DNA of 64,000 nt from Apodospora peruviana (GCA_033439685.1 JAUEDM010000003.1:774001-838000); one strand, 5' to 3'; numbered from the stretch's first letter, positions 41,721 to 54,455 are shown. Program-made: numbers and translations. The notes: generated by a model not told the origin, from the letters alone.

Positions 41721-42371
41721 TTACATCGCCGCCATGACGCCAACAACACCGGCCACAGCCGCCGCAGCCACCATGCACCCCGTCTCCCTCGGCCCCGCAT
41801 TCCCGGACCCGGTCGGTGCGCCAAAATAAGCGCTGGCGGCGCTCTTGCAAGCCGCCGCGTCGGTGGCAACGAGCATGTCGAACATGGGACCAATAGGGGA
41901 CCCACAGCTTTGCGCCAGGCTGTGCGCCTCGGACTGCACCGAAGTCGCCCACGCGCTGACCTCACTTTCGTAGGCTTTATACGCCGACGCCAATGACGCG
42001 GGCGGCGTCAGCGTGTCGGTTTTGCTGCACATCTCGTCCACCTGCTTGATGTCCGTGACCGTGACCAGGTCTTCGTCGCCCGCCGTCGCAGCCCACGATA
42101 GGAGGCTTCCCGTCGGCAAGGGGAGCTCCCGGATGAAGGAAGTGTAGCTCCTGGCGCAGGCGGTAGCCTTGGCGTCGGCAAGCGTGATGGAGGTCATGAC
42201 GATCTGACGGGCCTCGACCGCTGCGGCGGCCTGTGCGGCATTGTGGATGAATGATGGGATGCGATTGACTGCGGGCGCGATGGTGATCATCGGGGCCGGG
42301 GCCGGAGCGGGTGCCGCGAGTGCGGATGCGCCGGCAGCCGCGAGAGCGACGGTGAGGAGAGCGGTGTACAT
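41721..42371 (-). CDS. secreted GPI-type surface protein, hypothetical
   Basis: 216 residues from ATG 42371; an upstream ATG in the same frame would bury the signal peptide and is not used. MYTALLTVALAAAGASALA is a signal peptide, followed by an Ala-Pro repeat (APAPAPAP). The mature part has four cysteines (TACARSY, DEMCSKT, QSCGSPI, AACKSAA) and is helical, resembling small antigen-like fungal wall proteins. The last 20 residues (GCMVAAAAVAGVVGVMAAM) are hydrophobic to the end, with small residues and a Gly/Asn/Ser stretch before them (PTGSGNAG), as expected for GPI anchoring. Function unknown. Confidence 0.75.
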   Translation of the reverse strand: MYTALLTVALAAAGASALAAPAPAPAPMITIAPAVNRIPSFIHNAAQAAAAVEARQIVMTSITLADAKATACARSYTSFIRELPLPTGSLLSWAATAGDEDLVTVTDIKQVDEMCSKTDTLTPPASLASAYKAYESEVSAWATSVQSEAHSLAQSCGSPIGPMFDMLVATDAAACKSAASAYFGAPTGSGNAGPRETGCMVAAAAVAGVVGVMAAM

Positions 42372-44684
42372 TTTGTCTTTGGTGTCTGTAGATATCTCGT
42401 TCGATTTGATGGTCAAAGTTGACGGAGGACGAAGAATGAGAACCGGAACTGAAGAGGAGGAATAAAGTTGGATGGCGCGAGGGAAGAAAACCTCATATAA
42501 ATCCCAACTTTTGATGAACAAATTTCCCTTGTGCGGCGAATGTTACGCTAGGCTAGGCGCTGACTCGGTTGAGGACGGAACGAGCAAAGATGAACTGACG
42601 CAACAACATATAGTCAGAATTTTACGGGGTAGGCATGGTGGATGCACCGACTTAAATATCCGAGACTTACGGTTATACCGGGCCACACCACTCCTCGCTG
42701 TGAATTCCAGATGGCCCAGCCTCGATAGGGAGTGATTCGCGGCCGGATATAGCTCGCAGCGCGCGGTTTGCCTGCCCATTATCCGTAGTTCCTAACGCCA
42801 AGGCTGAGCTGGACGCGATGGATGCGGCTGGAGGTCTGCCAGTCAGAAGTGTACAATTTGATTGGACACTACAGATTATGTTTTGACCCTTGCAGGTTCT
42901 AGGCAGACTGGTGTCACACTGACATGGATGTGAGCCAATTTGCAAATTCTCTCCACTGGGGCCGAGGTCCGTCTGGGCATTGGACCCCAGCCCCATAGAG
43001 CGATGATTCCAAAAGACTTTTTCTCGTATTCGATGCCATACTCTGCGTGATATGTTGAGAATAACAGTCTGGACAGAAAACTTTCTTGATCACCTCCCAT
43101 TCTCGGCAAAATGTGGCTTAGTTTTCTCTGTCTTGACAAAGGATTCCTCTGTGACTGTTGGGTGTCGATCAAGACTGGATGAGGCTCCTGTCGATGGCGC
43201 TTCTGTGCCTGCAGCACTCCACTCACGCTACCATGCTCCCCAGACGGGGCGCGTTTGCATCCTCCGGGATATTCAAGTATTCCGTACACTGCCACTTGGA
43301 GCGGTTATGATGCTAGCGCCTTGAGGTTTTTCATTCTCCAAGTCGTTGGAGCTCTGAGTCACTTACCGTAAAAGTCTGGATCGAGTCATGACCTTGGGCC
43401 ATGTGGTTGTGCGGAGTGGAGTTCCAAGCAATTGAGGACGGGACACGGTGCGTATACCTAGACCTGAATTCAGGGTCCTGCCTATTCCGTAAATCGTTAT
43501 CATTTAGCAATCCGATCCTTACAAGCTTGCATGCATGACTTCATAAAGGAACTGGCGCTGCCTGAAGGATCAGCTGTAGTTGTGTGCATCCAATGAGGGG
43601 GCCAACAAAGTATTGCTTAGCCCGGCGTATACTTGGCGGCCGACTCCTTTCTTCAGGACCTGCTGCGGCTCAGGGGGGCCAATCTTAACCGCCGCGACCT
43701 TGATATTTTTGTTGCCGGGTTCGGCAGGTGATACAGAATTCACCATGTCAGCTTGGAATAAAGATTGAACCGATTGTAGTAAACTTTGCAACTTCGAGAG
43801 ACGAGGTCGAGGAATGTCGCTGCAAAACATGGAATGAACAAGGGAGAAGAAGAACGAAAATGCAAATCACGAAGAGAATGAATGACATGACAAGATAGGT
43901 ACATGTACCTAGGTACGTAGTTTCCAGAGCTTACGACTTTATTGTAGATAGGCATATTTTGTGAAGCACGTGGAGATGCAAGGAGCGGAACACGTGGTAT
44001 ATGCCGATATCACCATCGCACGTCAACGGCAGCAGGTCAGCTCATACTCGGCAGAGTGTGGGACTTACAAAGACCAAAGCGGGCCCGGGACGGCCCGAGC
44101 TCCGGACCGGGACCGGGACCCATATCTTGGTAGTTCCTCGGCCGGCAACCTGTCGAACCCGCTTCGTTGCGTAAGCTGATTACGGTGGAATATTGTAAGA
44201 AACACAAAGATGGTCTCTAGTTTTTCATGCAAAACTGCCCACTGGACGTATGCATGTCACCACACACCAACGTGGCCGCCACACCATGTTTTTCAAGGTC
44301 AGACAAATGTGAGCCAATCATTTCAGACATTTTCTACTTTGCGCCGCCGCTCGGTCATCCTTCTTCATGCGCCGAATGTCTCGAACTAACGATTTAGTAA
44401 TGAAGTTGCCCCTCTGTTCAGTTTCAAGGGTACTTGCTGCCTTGCATGCGCCGCAACTTGCCAAGACTCCGTGTTATCCGGGTGGTGGAGGCAGTGTTCC
44501 CCGGGCATCTCCGCCGTCTGCCACGTGGGATTCAGGGCTGCTCTCAACACTTTTGGGGTTAGCTTCCGTCCACTGATCTCGGGCGGCCGTCGACTGCCTC
44601 GACTCCGCTCGTCTCTCTTCTCCGCGGTACTCCACAACAACAATAGCATCAAATGTATTTTTAATCTGCAGCCGTGTCCTCGCT
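42372..44684. other. intergenic, 2.3 kb
   Basis: Several medium frames (up to 139 codons, minus strand 42876-43295) lack family motifs and splice support. It holds the promoters of the GPI-type protein gene (minus) and the second HET gene (plus). Nothing else seen. Confidence 0.45.
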
Positions 44685-45717
44685 ATGAAATTGTCAGTCA
44701 AGTACACGATAAAACTCGCCGGGCTGCAGAAATGCCCACACGACTGGGACTGCTGCTCGCTCCGGGCCAATGCAGCGCAATGCGCCATCTGCCGGGTCCT
44801 GTTCTCCATCGTCCGACTGCATTTCACCTGCCGGTTGGAATGGAGTCTGCACAGCCTCTCGAGCGTGGACGACTACGTGCACCTGCTCCCGACGTCCAAC
44901 ATGTTTCAGGACTTGTTACTGCACAGTGATGTTGTTGACGATGCCGACCCCAAGACCGGCTTCGATCTGGAGGTGACGGTCTGGGTGCTGTGGACCCCGC
45001 TCAACCATCCGATCGTGGCCGACATCATCGCTGGTCAAAATCCGTTTCCCTTGAGAGTCACGGTGCAGCGGTCGCGGCCTGTTCGAGGTATATGGTACCG
45101 CGATGGAACCCGCCTCCTCAACCGCTGGCTGCAAAACAGCCTAGCCAAACTCCCTGGCGCCATCTACTCGCAGCTTCCCGATCCCCAGATTGCCCTCGTG
45201 CCCGAAACCACCCTACCCACGCGGGTCCTCGACCTCATGCCGGACGGGCTCATCCAACAAATCGGCCGCTCGCCCGACGCCCAGTGTTCACCGTTCGTCC
45301 GCCTCGCCGTCCCGCAGCCCGGGATGGTAGGCCGATATCTGACCCTCAGCCACCGGTGGGGCCCGACCCGTGGGTTACTACAGCTAACCAGATCCAACCT
45401 CGGCCAGCTCAAAGAGGGCATCCTGCTCCAGTGTCTCCCCAAAACCTTCCGGGACGCCGCCACCGTCGCCGCCGAGCTCGGGTACCGCTACCTCTGGATC
45501 GACGCGCTGTGCATCATCCAGGATGACCAGCACGACTGGCTGCGCGAATCCGAAAACATGTGCACCGTCTATCGGAACTCGTGCTGCACCATCGCCGCGC
45601 ACACCTCGTTGGGCTCCAACGACGGGTTTCTGGGGCAGTCCTACTCGGAACGTCGGGATTCCTTCCCTTTATGGTCCCGCTGGTGGCGCCAACGATGGCG
45701 GCACTCATCACTATCGC

Positions 45718-45781
<64 letters not shown>

Positions 45782-46916
45782 CACCGATAGCAACACCGAC
45801 AGCGCAATAAATTGCCGCGGATGGGTCTTCCAGGAACGCATCTTGTCCCGTCGGATCCTCCACTTCGTACACGGAGGTGCTGTCTTCTTCGAGGACGCGT
45901 CGGGCATGTTCACAGACCAGACTCGCGGCATCTACGACCCCCATCGGCAGTTCCTGCCCAACAACAGAGCGGCACACCCGATGATATTACACGACGCGAA
46001 ACCGAATATCGAGGATGTCATCGAGAAGAGCACGCAGTGGTACAGACTCGTCGAGAGGTACGCACGGTGCGAGCTGACCTACGACACGGACAGGCTGCCC
46101 GCTGTCGCTGGTCTAGCCAAGTACTATCAAGAACTCAGCGGTGCTGGGCCTTATGCCTACGGCCTGTGGCTGAGCTCGATCCACCAGGGTCTGTTGTGGG
46201 TCGAGACGGGCGACGGACCGGTCGAGATCGAAGCGATGCAGGATGGCAGCGTACCCAAGTCGCCGAGTTGGTCTTGGGGCTTGTGGCGAAGCGAGATTCG
46301 CTATCCGTATCATCTTACTGCGTGCACGCCGGTGCCGGCGCCGGCGGCAGCACAAGCCAACGATATTGACAACAACACGGACAAAAAGAATGAAGCAGAA
46401 GTGGTCCATCACCCACAACTACAAGTACCACTTATATCGGTGTCAGACGACCGAATCCTCACCCTTCGACTACCCATCGTCCACTGGCGCGACATCTCGG
46501 CAAGACGAAAAGCCAAAGGAATCGACAAGAACAACAACTGCCCCAGCTTCCCCAAGATCCCGCTCGACAACCTGTACGACCTGATCAGCCTGCCGGCGAA
46601 CCAGATCCGGCCCAACTGGGTCGCGTTCGACGGCCAGCGCGCCAACGTGCTGCGGTACCGCGCGCTGACGGTCGCGCTGCTCGCGGCGAATGTCAAGGTG
46701 GACTACTTTTTCTGGGTCGAGGACGAGGATAATCAGCAGCACAAGTCGGAGGAGCGGCTGTACTATTTTTTGATATTGGAGAGAGTTATTACTGGAAAGG
46801 GGGAAGCGGCTGAGAGGAGGTATAAGAGGGTTGGGGTTGGGGCTGTGAGGAAGACGTCGTGGTGGGAAGGGGGTATGGGGGGTGGAGGAACCGTGCAAGA
46901 TGTTGAGATTGAATGA
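44685..46916 (+). CDS. HET-domain protein with poly-Ser insert
   Basis: 743 residues, one exon, ATG at 44685. The N-terminal CPHDWDCCSLRANAAQCAIC region is the Cys-containing lead-in common in this HET subgroup. HET blocks: YLTLSHRWGPTRGLLQLT (about 218), LPKTFRDAATVAAELGYRYL followed by WIDALCIIQDD (about 250-280), and CRGWVFQERILSRRILHF (about 378). Between blocks two and three a (TCA)n microsatellite encodes about 20 consecutive serines. The C-terminal region has SWSWGLWRSEIRYP and a typical beta-rich tail. Expected role: cytosolic incompatibility or cell-death factor, or an orphan HET paralog. No partner NLR domain in the protein. Confidence 0.9.
45718..45779. repeat. (CAT/ATC)n microsatellite inside HET gene
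   Basis: About 20 perfect trinucleotide units. Read as TCA they give poly-Ser in the coding strand; the antisense frames are poly-Asp or poly-Met. The repeat sits in the linker between HET-domain blocks. Confidence 0.95.
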
Positions 46917-47675
46917 TTTGGATATGATTAGGATACTAGATTGCCCACGCCCAATCCGAGGAGGGTTAAACTCGGGTGGTTGGTGCGTAGCATTTAGGTG
47001 GATAAAAGACTATTACTCCGCTGGCCGTCTGTTGTTTGTTTCTATCGTATGTATAAAGTTGGTCGACGTCTGGAGTAATTTCGTGTGTGGCACTTATCTC
47101 AGACCGAATCTTGGGAGATATTCGGCGCTGGGACTTGTTGCGTTGTCAGGCAAACATAGGTATGCAACTGCAGCAGGTGCGAAACCTGCTTGGCCCAACC
47201 TTTTGGAGGAGCAGTGCACGACAGCCATAGTCAGACTGTTCACGAGAGGCGGTTGAAAGGTCTATTCCCGTCCAGTTAGGGTTGGTAAGTGCCATAGGTT
47301 CCGAGTTGACGGTTGTTTCCAACCATACTTGGACGCCAAATCTCATTGGCAAGCATGCTTTGCTTGCTTGATTCGCCCAATAAGCGGATGACCTGGCAGC
47401 GACCTTTGCGTTCACTTCCCGGAAGGCCTCAATGATGGCCATAACACAGCCTCGGAAGTGCGGATACCCGACCAAGCTGCATTTTCGGTCGGGCCAAATT
47501 TTCTCCCACGTTGCGGGCCATGATTCAGCCCAACGGTTGCCCAAGATCTTTCACCAACCTGCATCACACAGTCGTTGCACCAAAGTCTAGTGTGAAACTA
47601 GCACCGAAATATCAGCCAAGGTCAAACGCCAGGTATCTATCTCGGTACCTTCTCATATCAGAAACCATCAACACC
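46917..47675. other. intergenic
   Basis: A minus-strand frame without ATG start (47146-47544) has no recognisable motif and is not called. Nothing else seen. Confidence 0.45.
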
Positions 47676-48415
47676 ATGGCGAGTCGGGATCGAAATGCTG
47701 CCAGCCGGGATAATATGCCGCAGAGTCAAAGACAAAACGAATACTTCGTTCCTCGTGATGGTATCGATCGAGAAGTTATCTCGAGTGATATTTGTCGCTA
47801 CCTTGGGAATGACGCACTTGTGCGTCCGGGGACGTATGAGGTATGTTCATAGGTGGGAAAACTGAACAAAAAGAACACTCGTACCGATTGTGATTGTGCT
47901 ATGGCTCACAACAGACAAACAGACCCCAGATGGAAGAACGATGCAGGCAGGGCTACTTTATCACAGCTTACCGAAAACCTGACCTCTGTAAGTGAATGAA
48001 TTTAAAGAATGGCTGGGGCGTGAGTTAGTTAACATCTTGCCTCGAGGTCATGATCCAAGACCTCAAAGCGGATTCTGCACGATGGTGACAGGAGAGGCGT
48101 GCCATCTCCCGTTATCCCGGATCTGCCCGCCAGCCCACTGCCCTTCAACCAGGGGAATATTACGCTTCGTGGAAGAAACATCAAAATCATCAAGACCTAG
48201 ACAAGCCTTTTGGCACCGATCCCCTGTCATACTATCCTAAGCCTTCTCCCAATGCTCCATATGTTCCATATTCCTCCAGTTCCTCCACTCACCAGCCTGG
48301 TTCGAAATAATAGCAGCTACGTTACGGCTCCTTCGGGTGTCGGGCAGTATTCTCCCAGACCGCCCACATCGGATGGCCGCACTCCAGGCAATCATCGAGT
48401 CCAACCCCAATAGCA
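47676..48415 (+). pseudogene. RfeG-like protein, decayed
   Basis: Exon 1 (47676-47840) contains NEYFVPRDGIDREVISSDIC and RYLGNDALVRPGTYE, the conserved block of fungal RfeG-type putative transcription factors. A GTATGT...ACAG intron follows. Exon 2 (47915-47987) gives QGYFITAYR; then the expected NLTS is out of frame by one base in an A4 run near 47974. After a GTAAGT intron, exon 3 from 48047 reads VMIQDLKADSARW, then a TGA at 48086. The same frame then stays open for 73 codons (PLSYYPKPSPNAPYVPY) to a TAA at 48308. A further shift reaches GVGQYSPRPPTSDG, the expected Pro/Ser/Tyr-rich tail. Three lesions and loss of about half the usual length mark it as dead, unless the shifts are assembly errors. 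Confidence 0.65.
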
Positions 48416-50900
48416 GTGTCGATGGTCTTGGCCGGGGGATTGGCCAGGATGAACTCGAGAACACCGACGCCGAGGACGACACAGCCACAATATACACAGC
48501 AGCCCAGAATCTCGACGACTACCACTTGAATGTGTACGAATCCGAACTCGCCGATGGCTTGGCAAACTGGGTGCGGAAGCTACAGCCCGATGTGTCTGCA
48601 AAGGAGATTATGGCCGATATGCTCCCAGGCATGCTCAGAAATTTCGCCCTGCGGCTAGGCCAACATTCAACCACACCGCCAGAAAAACAGGTCATGTACT
48701 TTGTCCACCGATACAGACAGTAAGTGGATTCTTCTAGATGGCCAACCACAAGAAAGAGAGGTTACTGAGAAGAATAACCAGCAATATTGCGCGGCGCTTT
48801 AGAGAGACTCTTCTGGCCGCCACAGACGAGGAAGATAATTATGTCCTCCAAGCCTCAGGAGTTGGTTGACAAAGAACAGCTTCGAGTCAGTGTGCAGACG
48901 TGGCTCGAGAAACTTGCGGATGGAACGGGCCTGCCCGACGACATCCCAGAACCACCAGCCGCAAATCTGGATGAGCAAGAGATGGCTGCCATGCCGGAGT
49001 CGGGTTGGAGGTCCCCCTCCACATCATGGCCGGGCTTGTCCAGAGCACCCACGCCACCGAATTCCTTGGAAGGTCATACATCAAGGGTTTTTCGTCCATG
49101 CTCGTGGCCGTGGACGACATCGACGGTGTATTTAACTGGCATCATCTCCACAACTCGGACGGGACAAGAATATCCTATCTTGAGGCCGCCGACATATCTG
49201 TTGGCACGATCCCGGCTCATATGCTCTCCACGTGACGACATATCGTGGGTTGGTGCACTAACATTAGCACGCGGGCAGGTAAGCACGGATGGTGGCAAGG
49301 GCCAGACGTGGCATTTCAAAACAAGCTGACAGAGGGAATTTAGGTTCACCCCATGCCAATTACGACGTTAGACGGTCGGGGCTACCCCAAGCTGGCCGAG
49401 AATTTGCCCTCGAAAAGATCTCGCTGTCATGTGGTAAGATCATAACCGGGGAAGTCACTTTCAGCATCGGCAGTAAGGACGTGCCGATCTACGTTTCTAA
49501 GGAAGGATACATCGAGAAGCTTCGATGGATCACACAAAAGATATGTTGTTCTCTGGGACGTGCATGATCTGCGCGGCTGAGTGGTCAACGGGACCACTGC
49601 ACTGCATCACCTACTCCGTAGCTCGTTGGAGCACTCACCCACCGACAACTTCCATTTCCTAGTTTCTCTTTGACTTCTCAAAGCTCAAGGATGGTTCAGC
49701 AATCGAGGTCCTTCTCAACCCAGACCACCTTCGACTTTTACTTTACCCGTCAAGGGAAGAGACACACACAGAGACTATAACAGGGGCCGATGGCGACGCG
49801 AAAACCGAGACGAAGACCATAACAAGCTATACGACTCTAGGAAACAAGGTGGAGGGGCTGTGCACATATCTCGACAGAATGATTGATCACAAGTCCCAGA
49901 TTGAGCATACCGAAGAGTTCAACTCCAAGGTCCGGTTCCATAGGCATCTCGAGGGCTGGGATTTTTGAGATCTGGCGACCAGCCACGATCCTTCTCATCT
50001 CCGCATGGCCACGCTCCCTGCAAATGCCTTCAGTTGGGTTGAGCTAACGAGAATTGCACAAGCGGTGACGCTATTCGGCAAGGATTTCGGAGAGCTCTTG
50101 GCCCCAGCCATGGACTCTGCAAGGATCAGGTGCTCGAGCTTGGGATCGGTCCCCATACGCAAACAATATCTCTGTGATCGTCTTGCCGACTTACAGAATA
50201 TAATCGAAGATGCCGGAGGGGATATTTCGGCGGACCCCATCCTCACCGGGGCCGGTCTGGTTTGGATGAACCCTTCCGTTGACGATCCTTTTGGACCATG
50301 CGGCGCGTGCGAGAAAGGACAGGTCAATGGGAAGCACTCGTCTCCCGTACAGCAACTTGTTCCTCGATTTTGGCGACGTATCATCACTGGCAGCTGCCTA
50401 AACGTCGAATACATGGGAGATGGGGCCGTCATATTTGGCCAAGTTTACGGCTTCGAATGGACATGGCCCGACAGCAGCAACAAAACGGGGAAGTGATGCT
50501 ACGGCAGGGCAAGACATTGCCCACGGGTGCCGGTACTACTACCACCAGTGGCAACGACGGCTCTTCAACGTCTGAGACCAGTCGGTCCGCCGCGGGAGCA
50601 TCTCCTCTTACGCCGGAAACACCAATCTCCTCCCTCTCAACGAAGGCCAACAGTAGCTTCCGGTCTTCTCAAGCCACGGCCACAACCAAACCGGCAACGA
50701 TCTCCAGAGAGTCATCATCCACGACTGGGTCAGACCACATCGCCAGTCAAACGCCTCAGCTGGGAACTATTACGGCTCCACCGAGAAATGAAGAAGGAAC
50801 CGAAAGATGTGGTTCGGATCCGGGTGCCAGGGTGGAGGAACGGAATAAACGAGGTGTTTTTAAGAAGGCCTTTCGGTCCATGTTTTCGTGGCGGCGGTGA
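48373..50900 (+). pseudogene. large fungal protein of unknown function, decayed
   Basis: Consecutive blocks across frames form one protein of about 800 residues. Exon 1 (48373-48719) has NWVRKLQPDVSAKEIMADML; intron GTAAGT...CCAG; then ARRFRETLLAATDEEDNYV. One extra base near 48864 leads to EQLRVSVQTWLEKLADGTG. A shift near 49000 leads to GRSYIKGFSSMLVAVDDIDG, then TGA at 49233, a GTAAGC...TTTAG intron and EFALEKISLSCGKIITGEV. There is an extra A near 49536, a TGA at 49578 (expected Trp), an extra T near 49660, and a TGA before DLATSHDPSHLR near 49967. A last shift near 50487 leads to a Ser/Thr-rich tail ending GVFKKAFRSMFSWRR. The family is widespread in fungi, without known function. Confidence 0.6.
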
Positions 50901-52057
50901 CGGTCGTTTGCACTATACTTGTAGAGTTAGAACCCATCTTTAAGTCCTTGGATGTCATCAAATCTATCACATTGGACGAGGTAGCCAAGTCTCCTCTCGG
51001 CATATCCATGCGAGGATCTTGCAGATTCGGTACGATATGAAGTCGATATCGAACCCATACATGGTGTTACACGAGAGGAGAAGATGAAAGATGCAGTGCC
51101 ACACTCTAGTTCTAAGGGGTCCGTCAGTCACTCCAACATCTCTAATGGGCTAGAATCATGATCTTTATTGCTCATTTCCGCTCACAGGGTGGAGAGAAGA
51201 GGGTAGCACAGACCCAGACGAACCTCTTCCTCGGGTCAGGGAGCATTTGGCTGTGTATACCTCCGCAATGGATACCAGTGATGCTTGCCTGCCACGGGCT
51301 TCTTCCACCGGTGTCACGTCGTCTCACAGAGCTCAGGTAGCTTAAACCCCAACGCGACAGGGATGTTGACAAAAGCGTAATATGGCCAGAACCCCGATTC
51401 CTCATAACCATAGCCGGCGCAAAACCCCTATTGGTCATCGCCCAACTACCGGCAGATGGGTCTTGGAGTTTACTCGTGGCCAACCCTTTTCTACCCCGCA
51501 TGAACGACCCGGTCTCCGACGTCCCCGACCTCAACAACTCGAGTTATTGCTCCTGTCCTTGCCAGATTTGGCTAGATATTAGATGATGGAAAGACTACCA
51601 ACAACACAACCTTACCAGTGCAGCTACACTATGGCCTCTGCGAGACACGGATAAACATTGCCATGAGGTCTCCAGCCCAGATTTAATGGTACACACCACA
51701 CCACTCACCGTCACCGATGGTATCCCAGCCGGGGGTGGTCTATATTACATCTAGAACTAGATGCCGGTTGTAAGATCGGGGGTGCGACCGCCTGTGTTTA
51801 ACCTCGGCGCGTGGGCGATCTCCGGACGAAAATTTGGAGACGACCAAGAACTGAAATAAATCCTGTTGTTGGTAGACCCCACTGCTGTCGCGCGATAGTC
51901 GATAAGAAGCTTTGAGCTCCTCGTCTTGCGCGCGCGGTCTTCAACTGGTACCTGCCACGGCCGGTTCACCCGCTGTCCTTTACTTTCCCTCGATCGTTTC
52001 CAAAATCGTCGAACGACAGACAAACACAGGCGGCCTAGCGCCCATCGTTCCATAACA
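50901..52057. other. intergenic
   Basis: No gene recognised; it holds the promoter of the MFS transporter. Short frames on both strands show no motif. Confidence 0.5.
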
Positions 52058-53944
52058 ATGCCGTTCGGAATCCAAGAGTGCAAAAAGATGGAGGTCGTGC
52101 CCGGCACGGCCTTCATGAGCGACCAGGACGACCTACCGCCCGAGTTCGCCGACGTCCCGCGCGAGAGGCTGAAGCACGGCACCGGCCGCTTCAAGGACGT
52201 GATTCTCGTCCCGCAGCCGTCCGACAGTCCCAATGATCCGCTGAACGTAAGCAACCACCTTAACTTCTCACTTGAAGAAACCAGCAAGACTAACTGAGGG
52301 AAAAGTGGGCACAATGGCGAAAAGAACTTATCCTCCTCATTGTCGGCCTCTCCGCTGCCGTGGTCGGCGCCTACGGACCCATGCTCTCGCCGGGCTTCGT
52401 CGAGATCGCCGCCAACCTCAACATCACCGTCGAGGTTTTGTCGCAATCCACCGCCTGGCTCATCTTCACGCTCGCCATCACGCTGTTCCTGACCAACCCG
52501 CTCGCGAAACTGATCGGCCGCCGCCCCGTCTACATCCTTGCCATCGTCATGATGTTCATCACGTCCGTCTGGGGCGCCGCCGTCAAAGAATACGACTCGT
52601 TCCTCGCGAGCCGGATCGTTTCCGCCTTGGGCATGGCCCCCTACGAAGTGCTGGTGCAGTGCACGATCGGCGATTTGTACTTCGTGCACGAGCGCGCAAC
52701 GCGCATCGCCGTCTGGAATCTGTTTCTCCTCACGGGGATTAGTGGCGGCGCGCTGATTGCCGGGTATATCATCGAGCGCGACGGGTACCAGTGGACGTTT
52801 GGCGTCTGCGCCATCATGTTCGGGATCCTCATGTTTGCCGTGATTTTCTTGGTGCCCGAGACGGCGTACCGGAGAGACTCGGTGGTCCTTGTGCCCAGCA
52901 GTAGTGATAAAGAGGAGGGAGACGGCGGCAGTGTGCACATGAAGTTGGCGCATGAGCATGACGCGCAGCATTTGAGCGAGAAGGAGATGCATACCTCGTA
53001 TCCTGCTACTAGTACGCAAGTGGAAGAGGGTGGACAAAGGGTTGTGGAGAAGAAGCATACTTATTGGCAGTCGCTGAGGGTGTTTACGGGACGGTACACG
53101 TATGCGCCCATCTGGAAGTTGTTTGTCAGGCCCGTCATCTTGCTGTTCTATCCGGCTGTCATGTGGGGGTTCTTGATTTATGGTAATGATGGCCCTTTTA
53201 CGACTACTAAATTTGGAGGTGCAATACTGACACTCTGTGATGGTAAATAGGGACGACCCTCACCTGGATCGTCGTCTTCTCCGTTGTCAACGCCGTCATC
53301 TTCACCGCCCCGCCCTACAACTTCTCCATCAGCGAGACCGGCCTCATCAGCCTGTCGCCCTTCATCATGACGGCCATCGGCGAGATCATCTCGGGTCCGC
53401 TTAACGACTGGATCTGCATCTACCTGACCAAGAAGAACAAGGGAATCTACGAGCCGGAATTTCGGCTGCCGCTGATGGTCGTGGCTGTGGTGTTGGGCGT
53501 CGTCGGCTTCTACGGATTTGGTGCGTCAGTGGAGGCGCAGACGCACTGGTCCGGCCCGGTCCTGTGCTTTGGGTTCGCCAACATGAGCCTGGTGTTTGCG
53601 TCGACGTGCGTGTTTGGCTACGTGGTTGACAGCTACCGCAAGCTTAACGAGGAGGCCTTTGTGGCGATCAATGCTAGGAACTTGCTCACCTTTGGCCTGA
53701 CGTACTTTGTCAACGACTGGTTGGCGGCCCAGGGTCCGCTCAAGGTGTTTGCCATTCTCGGGTCCTTGTTCTTGGCTGTCTGCCTTTTGACGATTCCCTT
53801 GTGGTGAGTGGTTGTCCCTACGTCTTTCGGCAAGCGAAGTAAAGATGCTAATATAAACACTTCGGCAGGATCTACGGAAAGAGGATCAGGAGCTTCACCG
53901 GCCGGAACGAGTGGCTGCAGAGATTCATGAACGACGACCATTGA
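52058..53944 (+). CDS. MFS transporter (DHA1-type)
   Basis: Four exons: 52058-52246, 52306-53182, 53251-53803 and 53869-53944. All introns are GT-AG and the frames join to 564 residues. The N-terminus is cytosolic and polar (MPFGIQECKKMEVVPGT), then PLNWAQWRKELILLIVGLSA opens TM1. LAKLIGRRPVYILAIVMMF is the loop 2-3 motif. EVLVQCTIGDLYFVHERATR and GYIIERDGYQWTFG follow in the first half. A long acidic central loop (SSSDKEEGDGGSVHMK) separates the two 6-TM halves. This is the pattern of fungal drug/polyamine-type MFS exporters in the plasma membrane; the substrate is unknown. Many related genes sit in secondary-metabolite clusters, but none is evident here. Confidence 0.9.
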
Positions 53945-54455
53945 TCTCAGTTGCACAAGGTCAATCTGGGGGTATATGAGTTAAAATTTGTGCAGGCCCG
54001 CATGCAAGTATCCAAAACGATTGTCAGAGTGAAGGCAAGCTGTATTAGCAGTACCCTTCAAGCTCCACGGGATTGAAATTGATAGAACGTCGCGTTGTTC
54101 ACCATCTCACTGGTAGCTAGACTTAGCCTGTTCAATGCCAGCCAACCGGCATGAAATCGAAAAGGAGGGACCCTCGGTAATTGAGCTGCAGATAGTGTTC
54201 CCAATAATCCGCAGAATGAGATCAATATTACAATCCGCGCTTAATCTGGGTATTTACATAACCAAGCAGCGTGGTTCCTGATGGGATATTCCAGCGTCGC
54301 GGCAATTCGGACCCAATCGCGTCTCCTCAGGGGAATTCTATACCTTAATTACGATATACCGTTCTGGCATTCAAAACTTTGCCAGATCCTGTCCGCAGCA
54401 GCAGTTTTTGAGCCATTTCGTTGCCCCCAAGCTCCGTCATTACAGGTAAGACAAG
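53945..54455. other. intergenic
   Basis: Between two plus-strand genes; no coding signal seen. Confidence 0.5.

Noticed and set aside
42876..43295. 139-codon minus-strand frame
   Set aside because: No recognisable domain, no clear leader or introns; consistent with chance in 2.3 kb.
47146..47544. 132-codon minus-strand frame
   Set aside because: No ATG near its start, no motif and no splice evidence.
51757..53058. 433-codon open frame on the minus strand
   Set aside because: It is antisense to the MFS transporter exons, has no family motif, and the plus-strand frame has all transporter motifs and splice sites.
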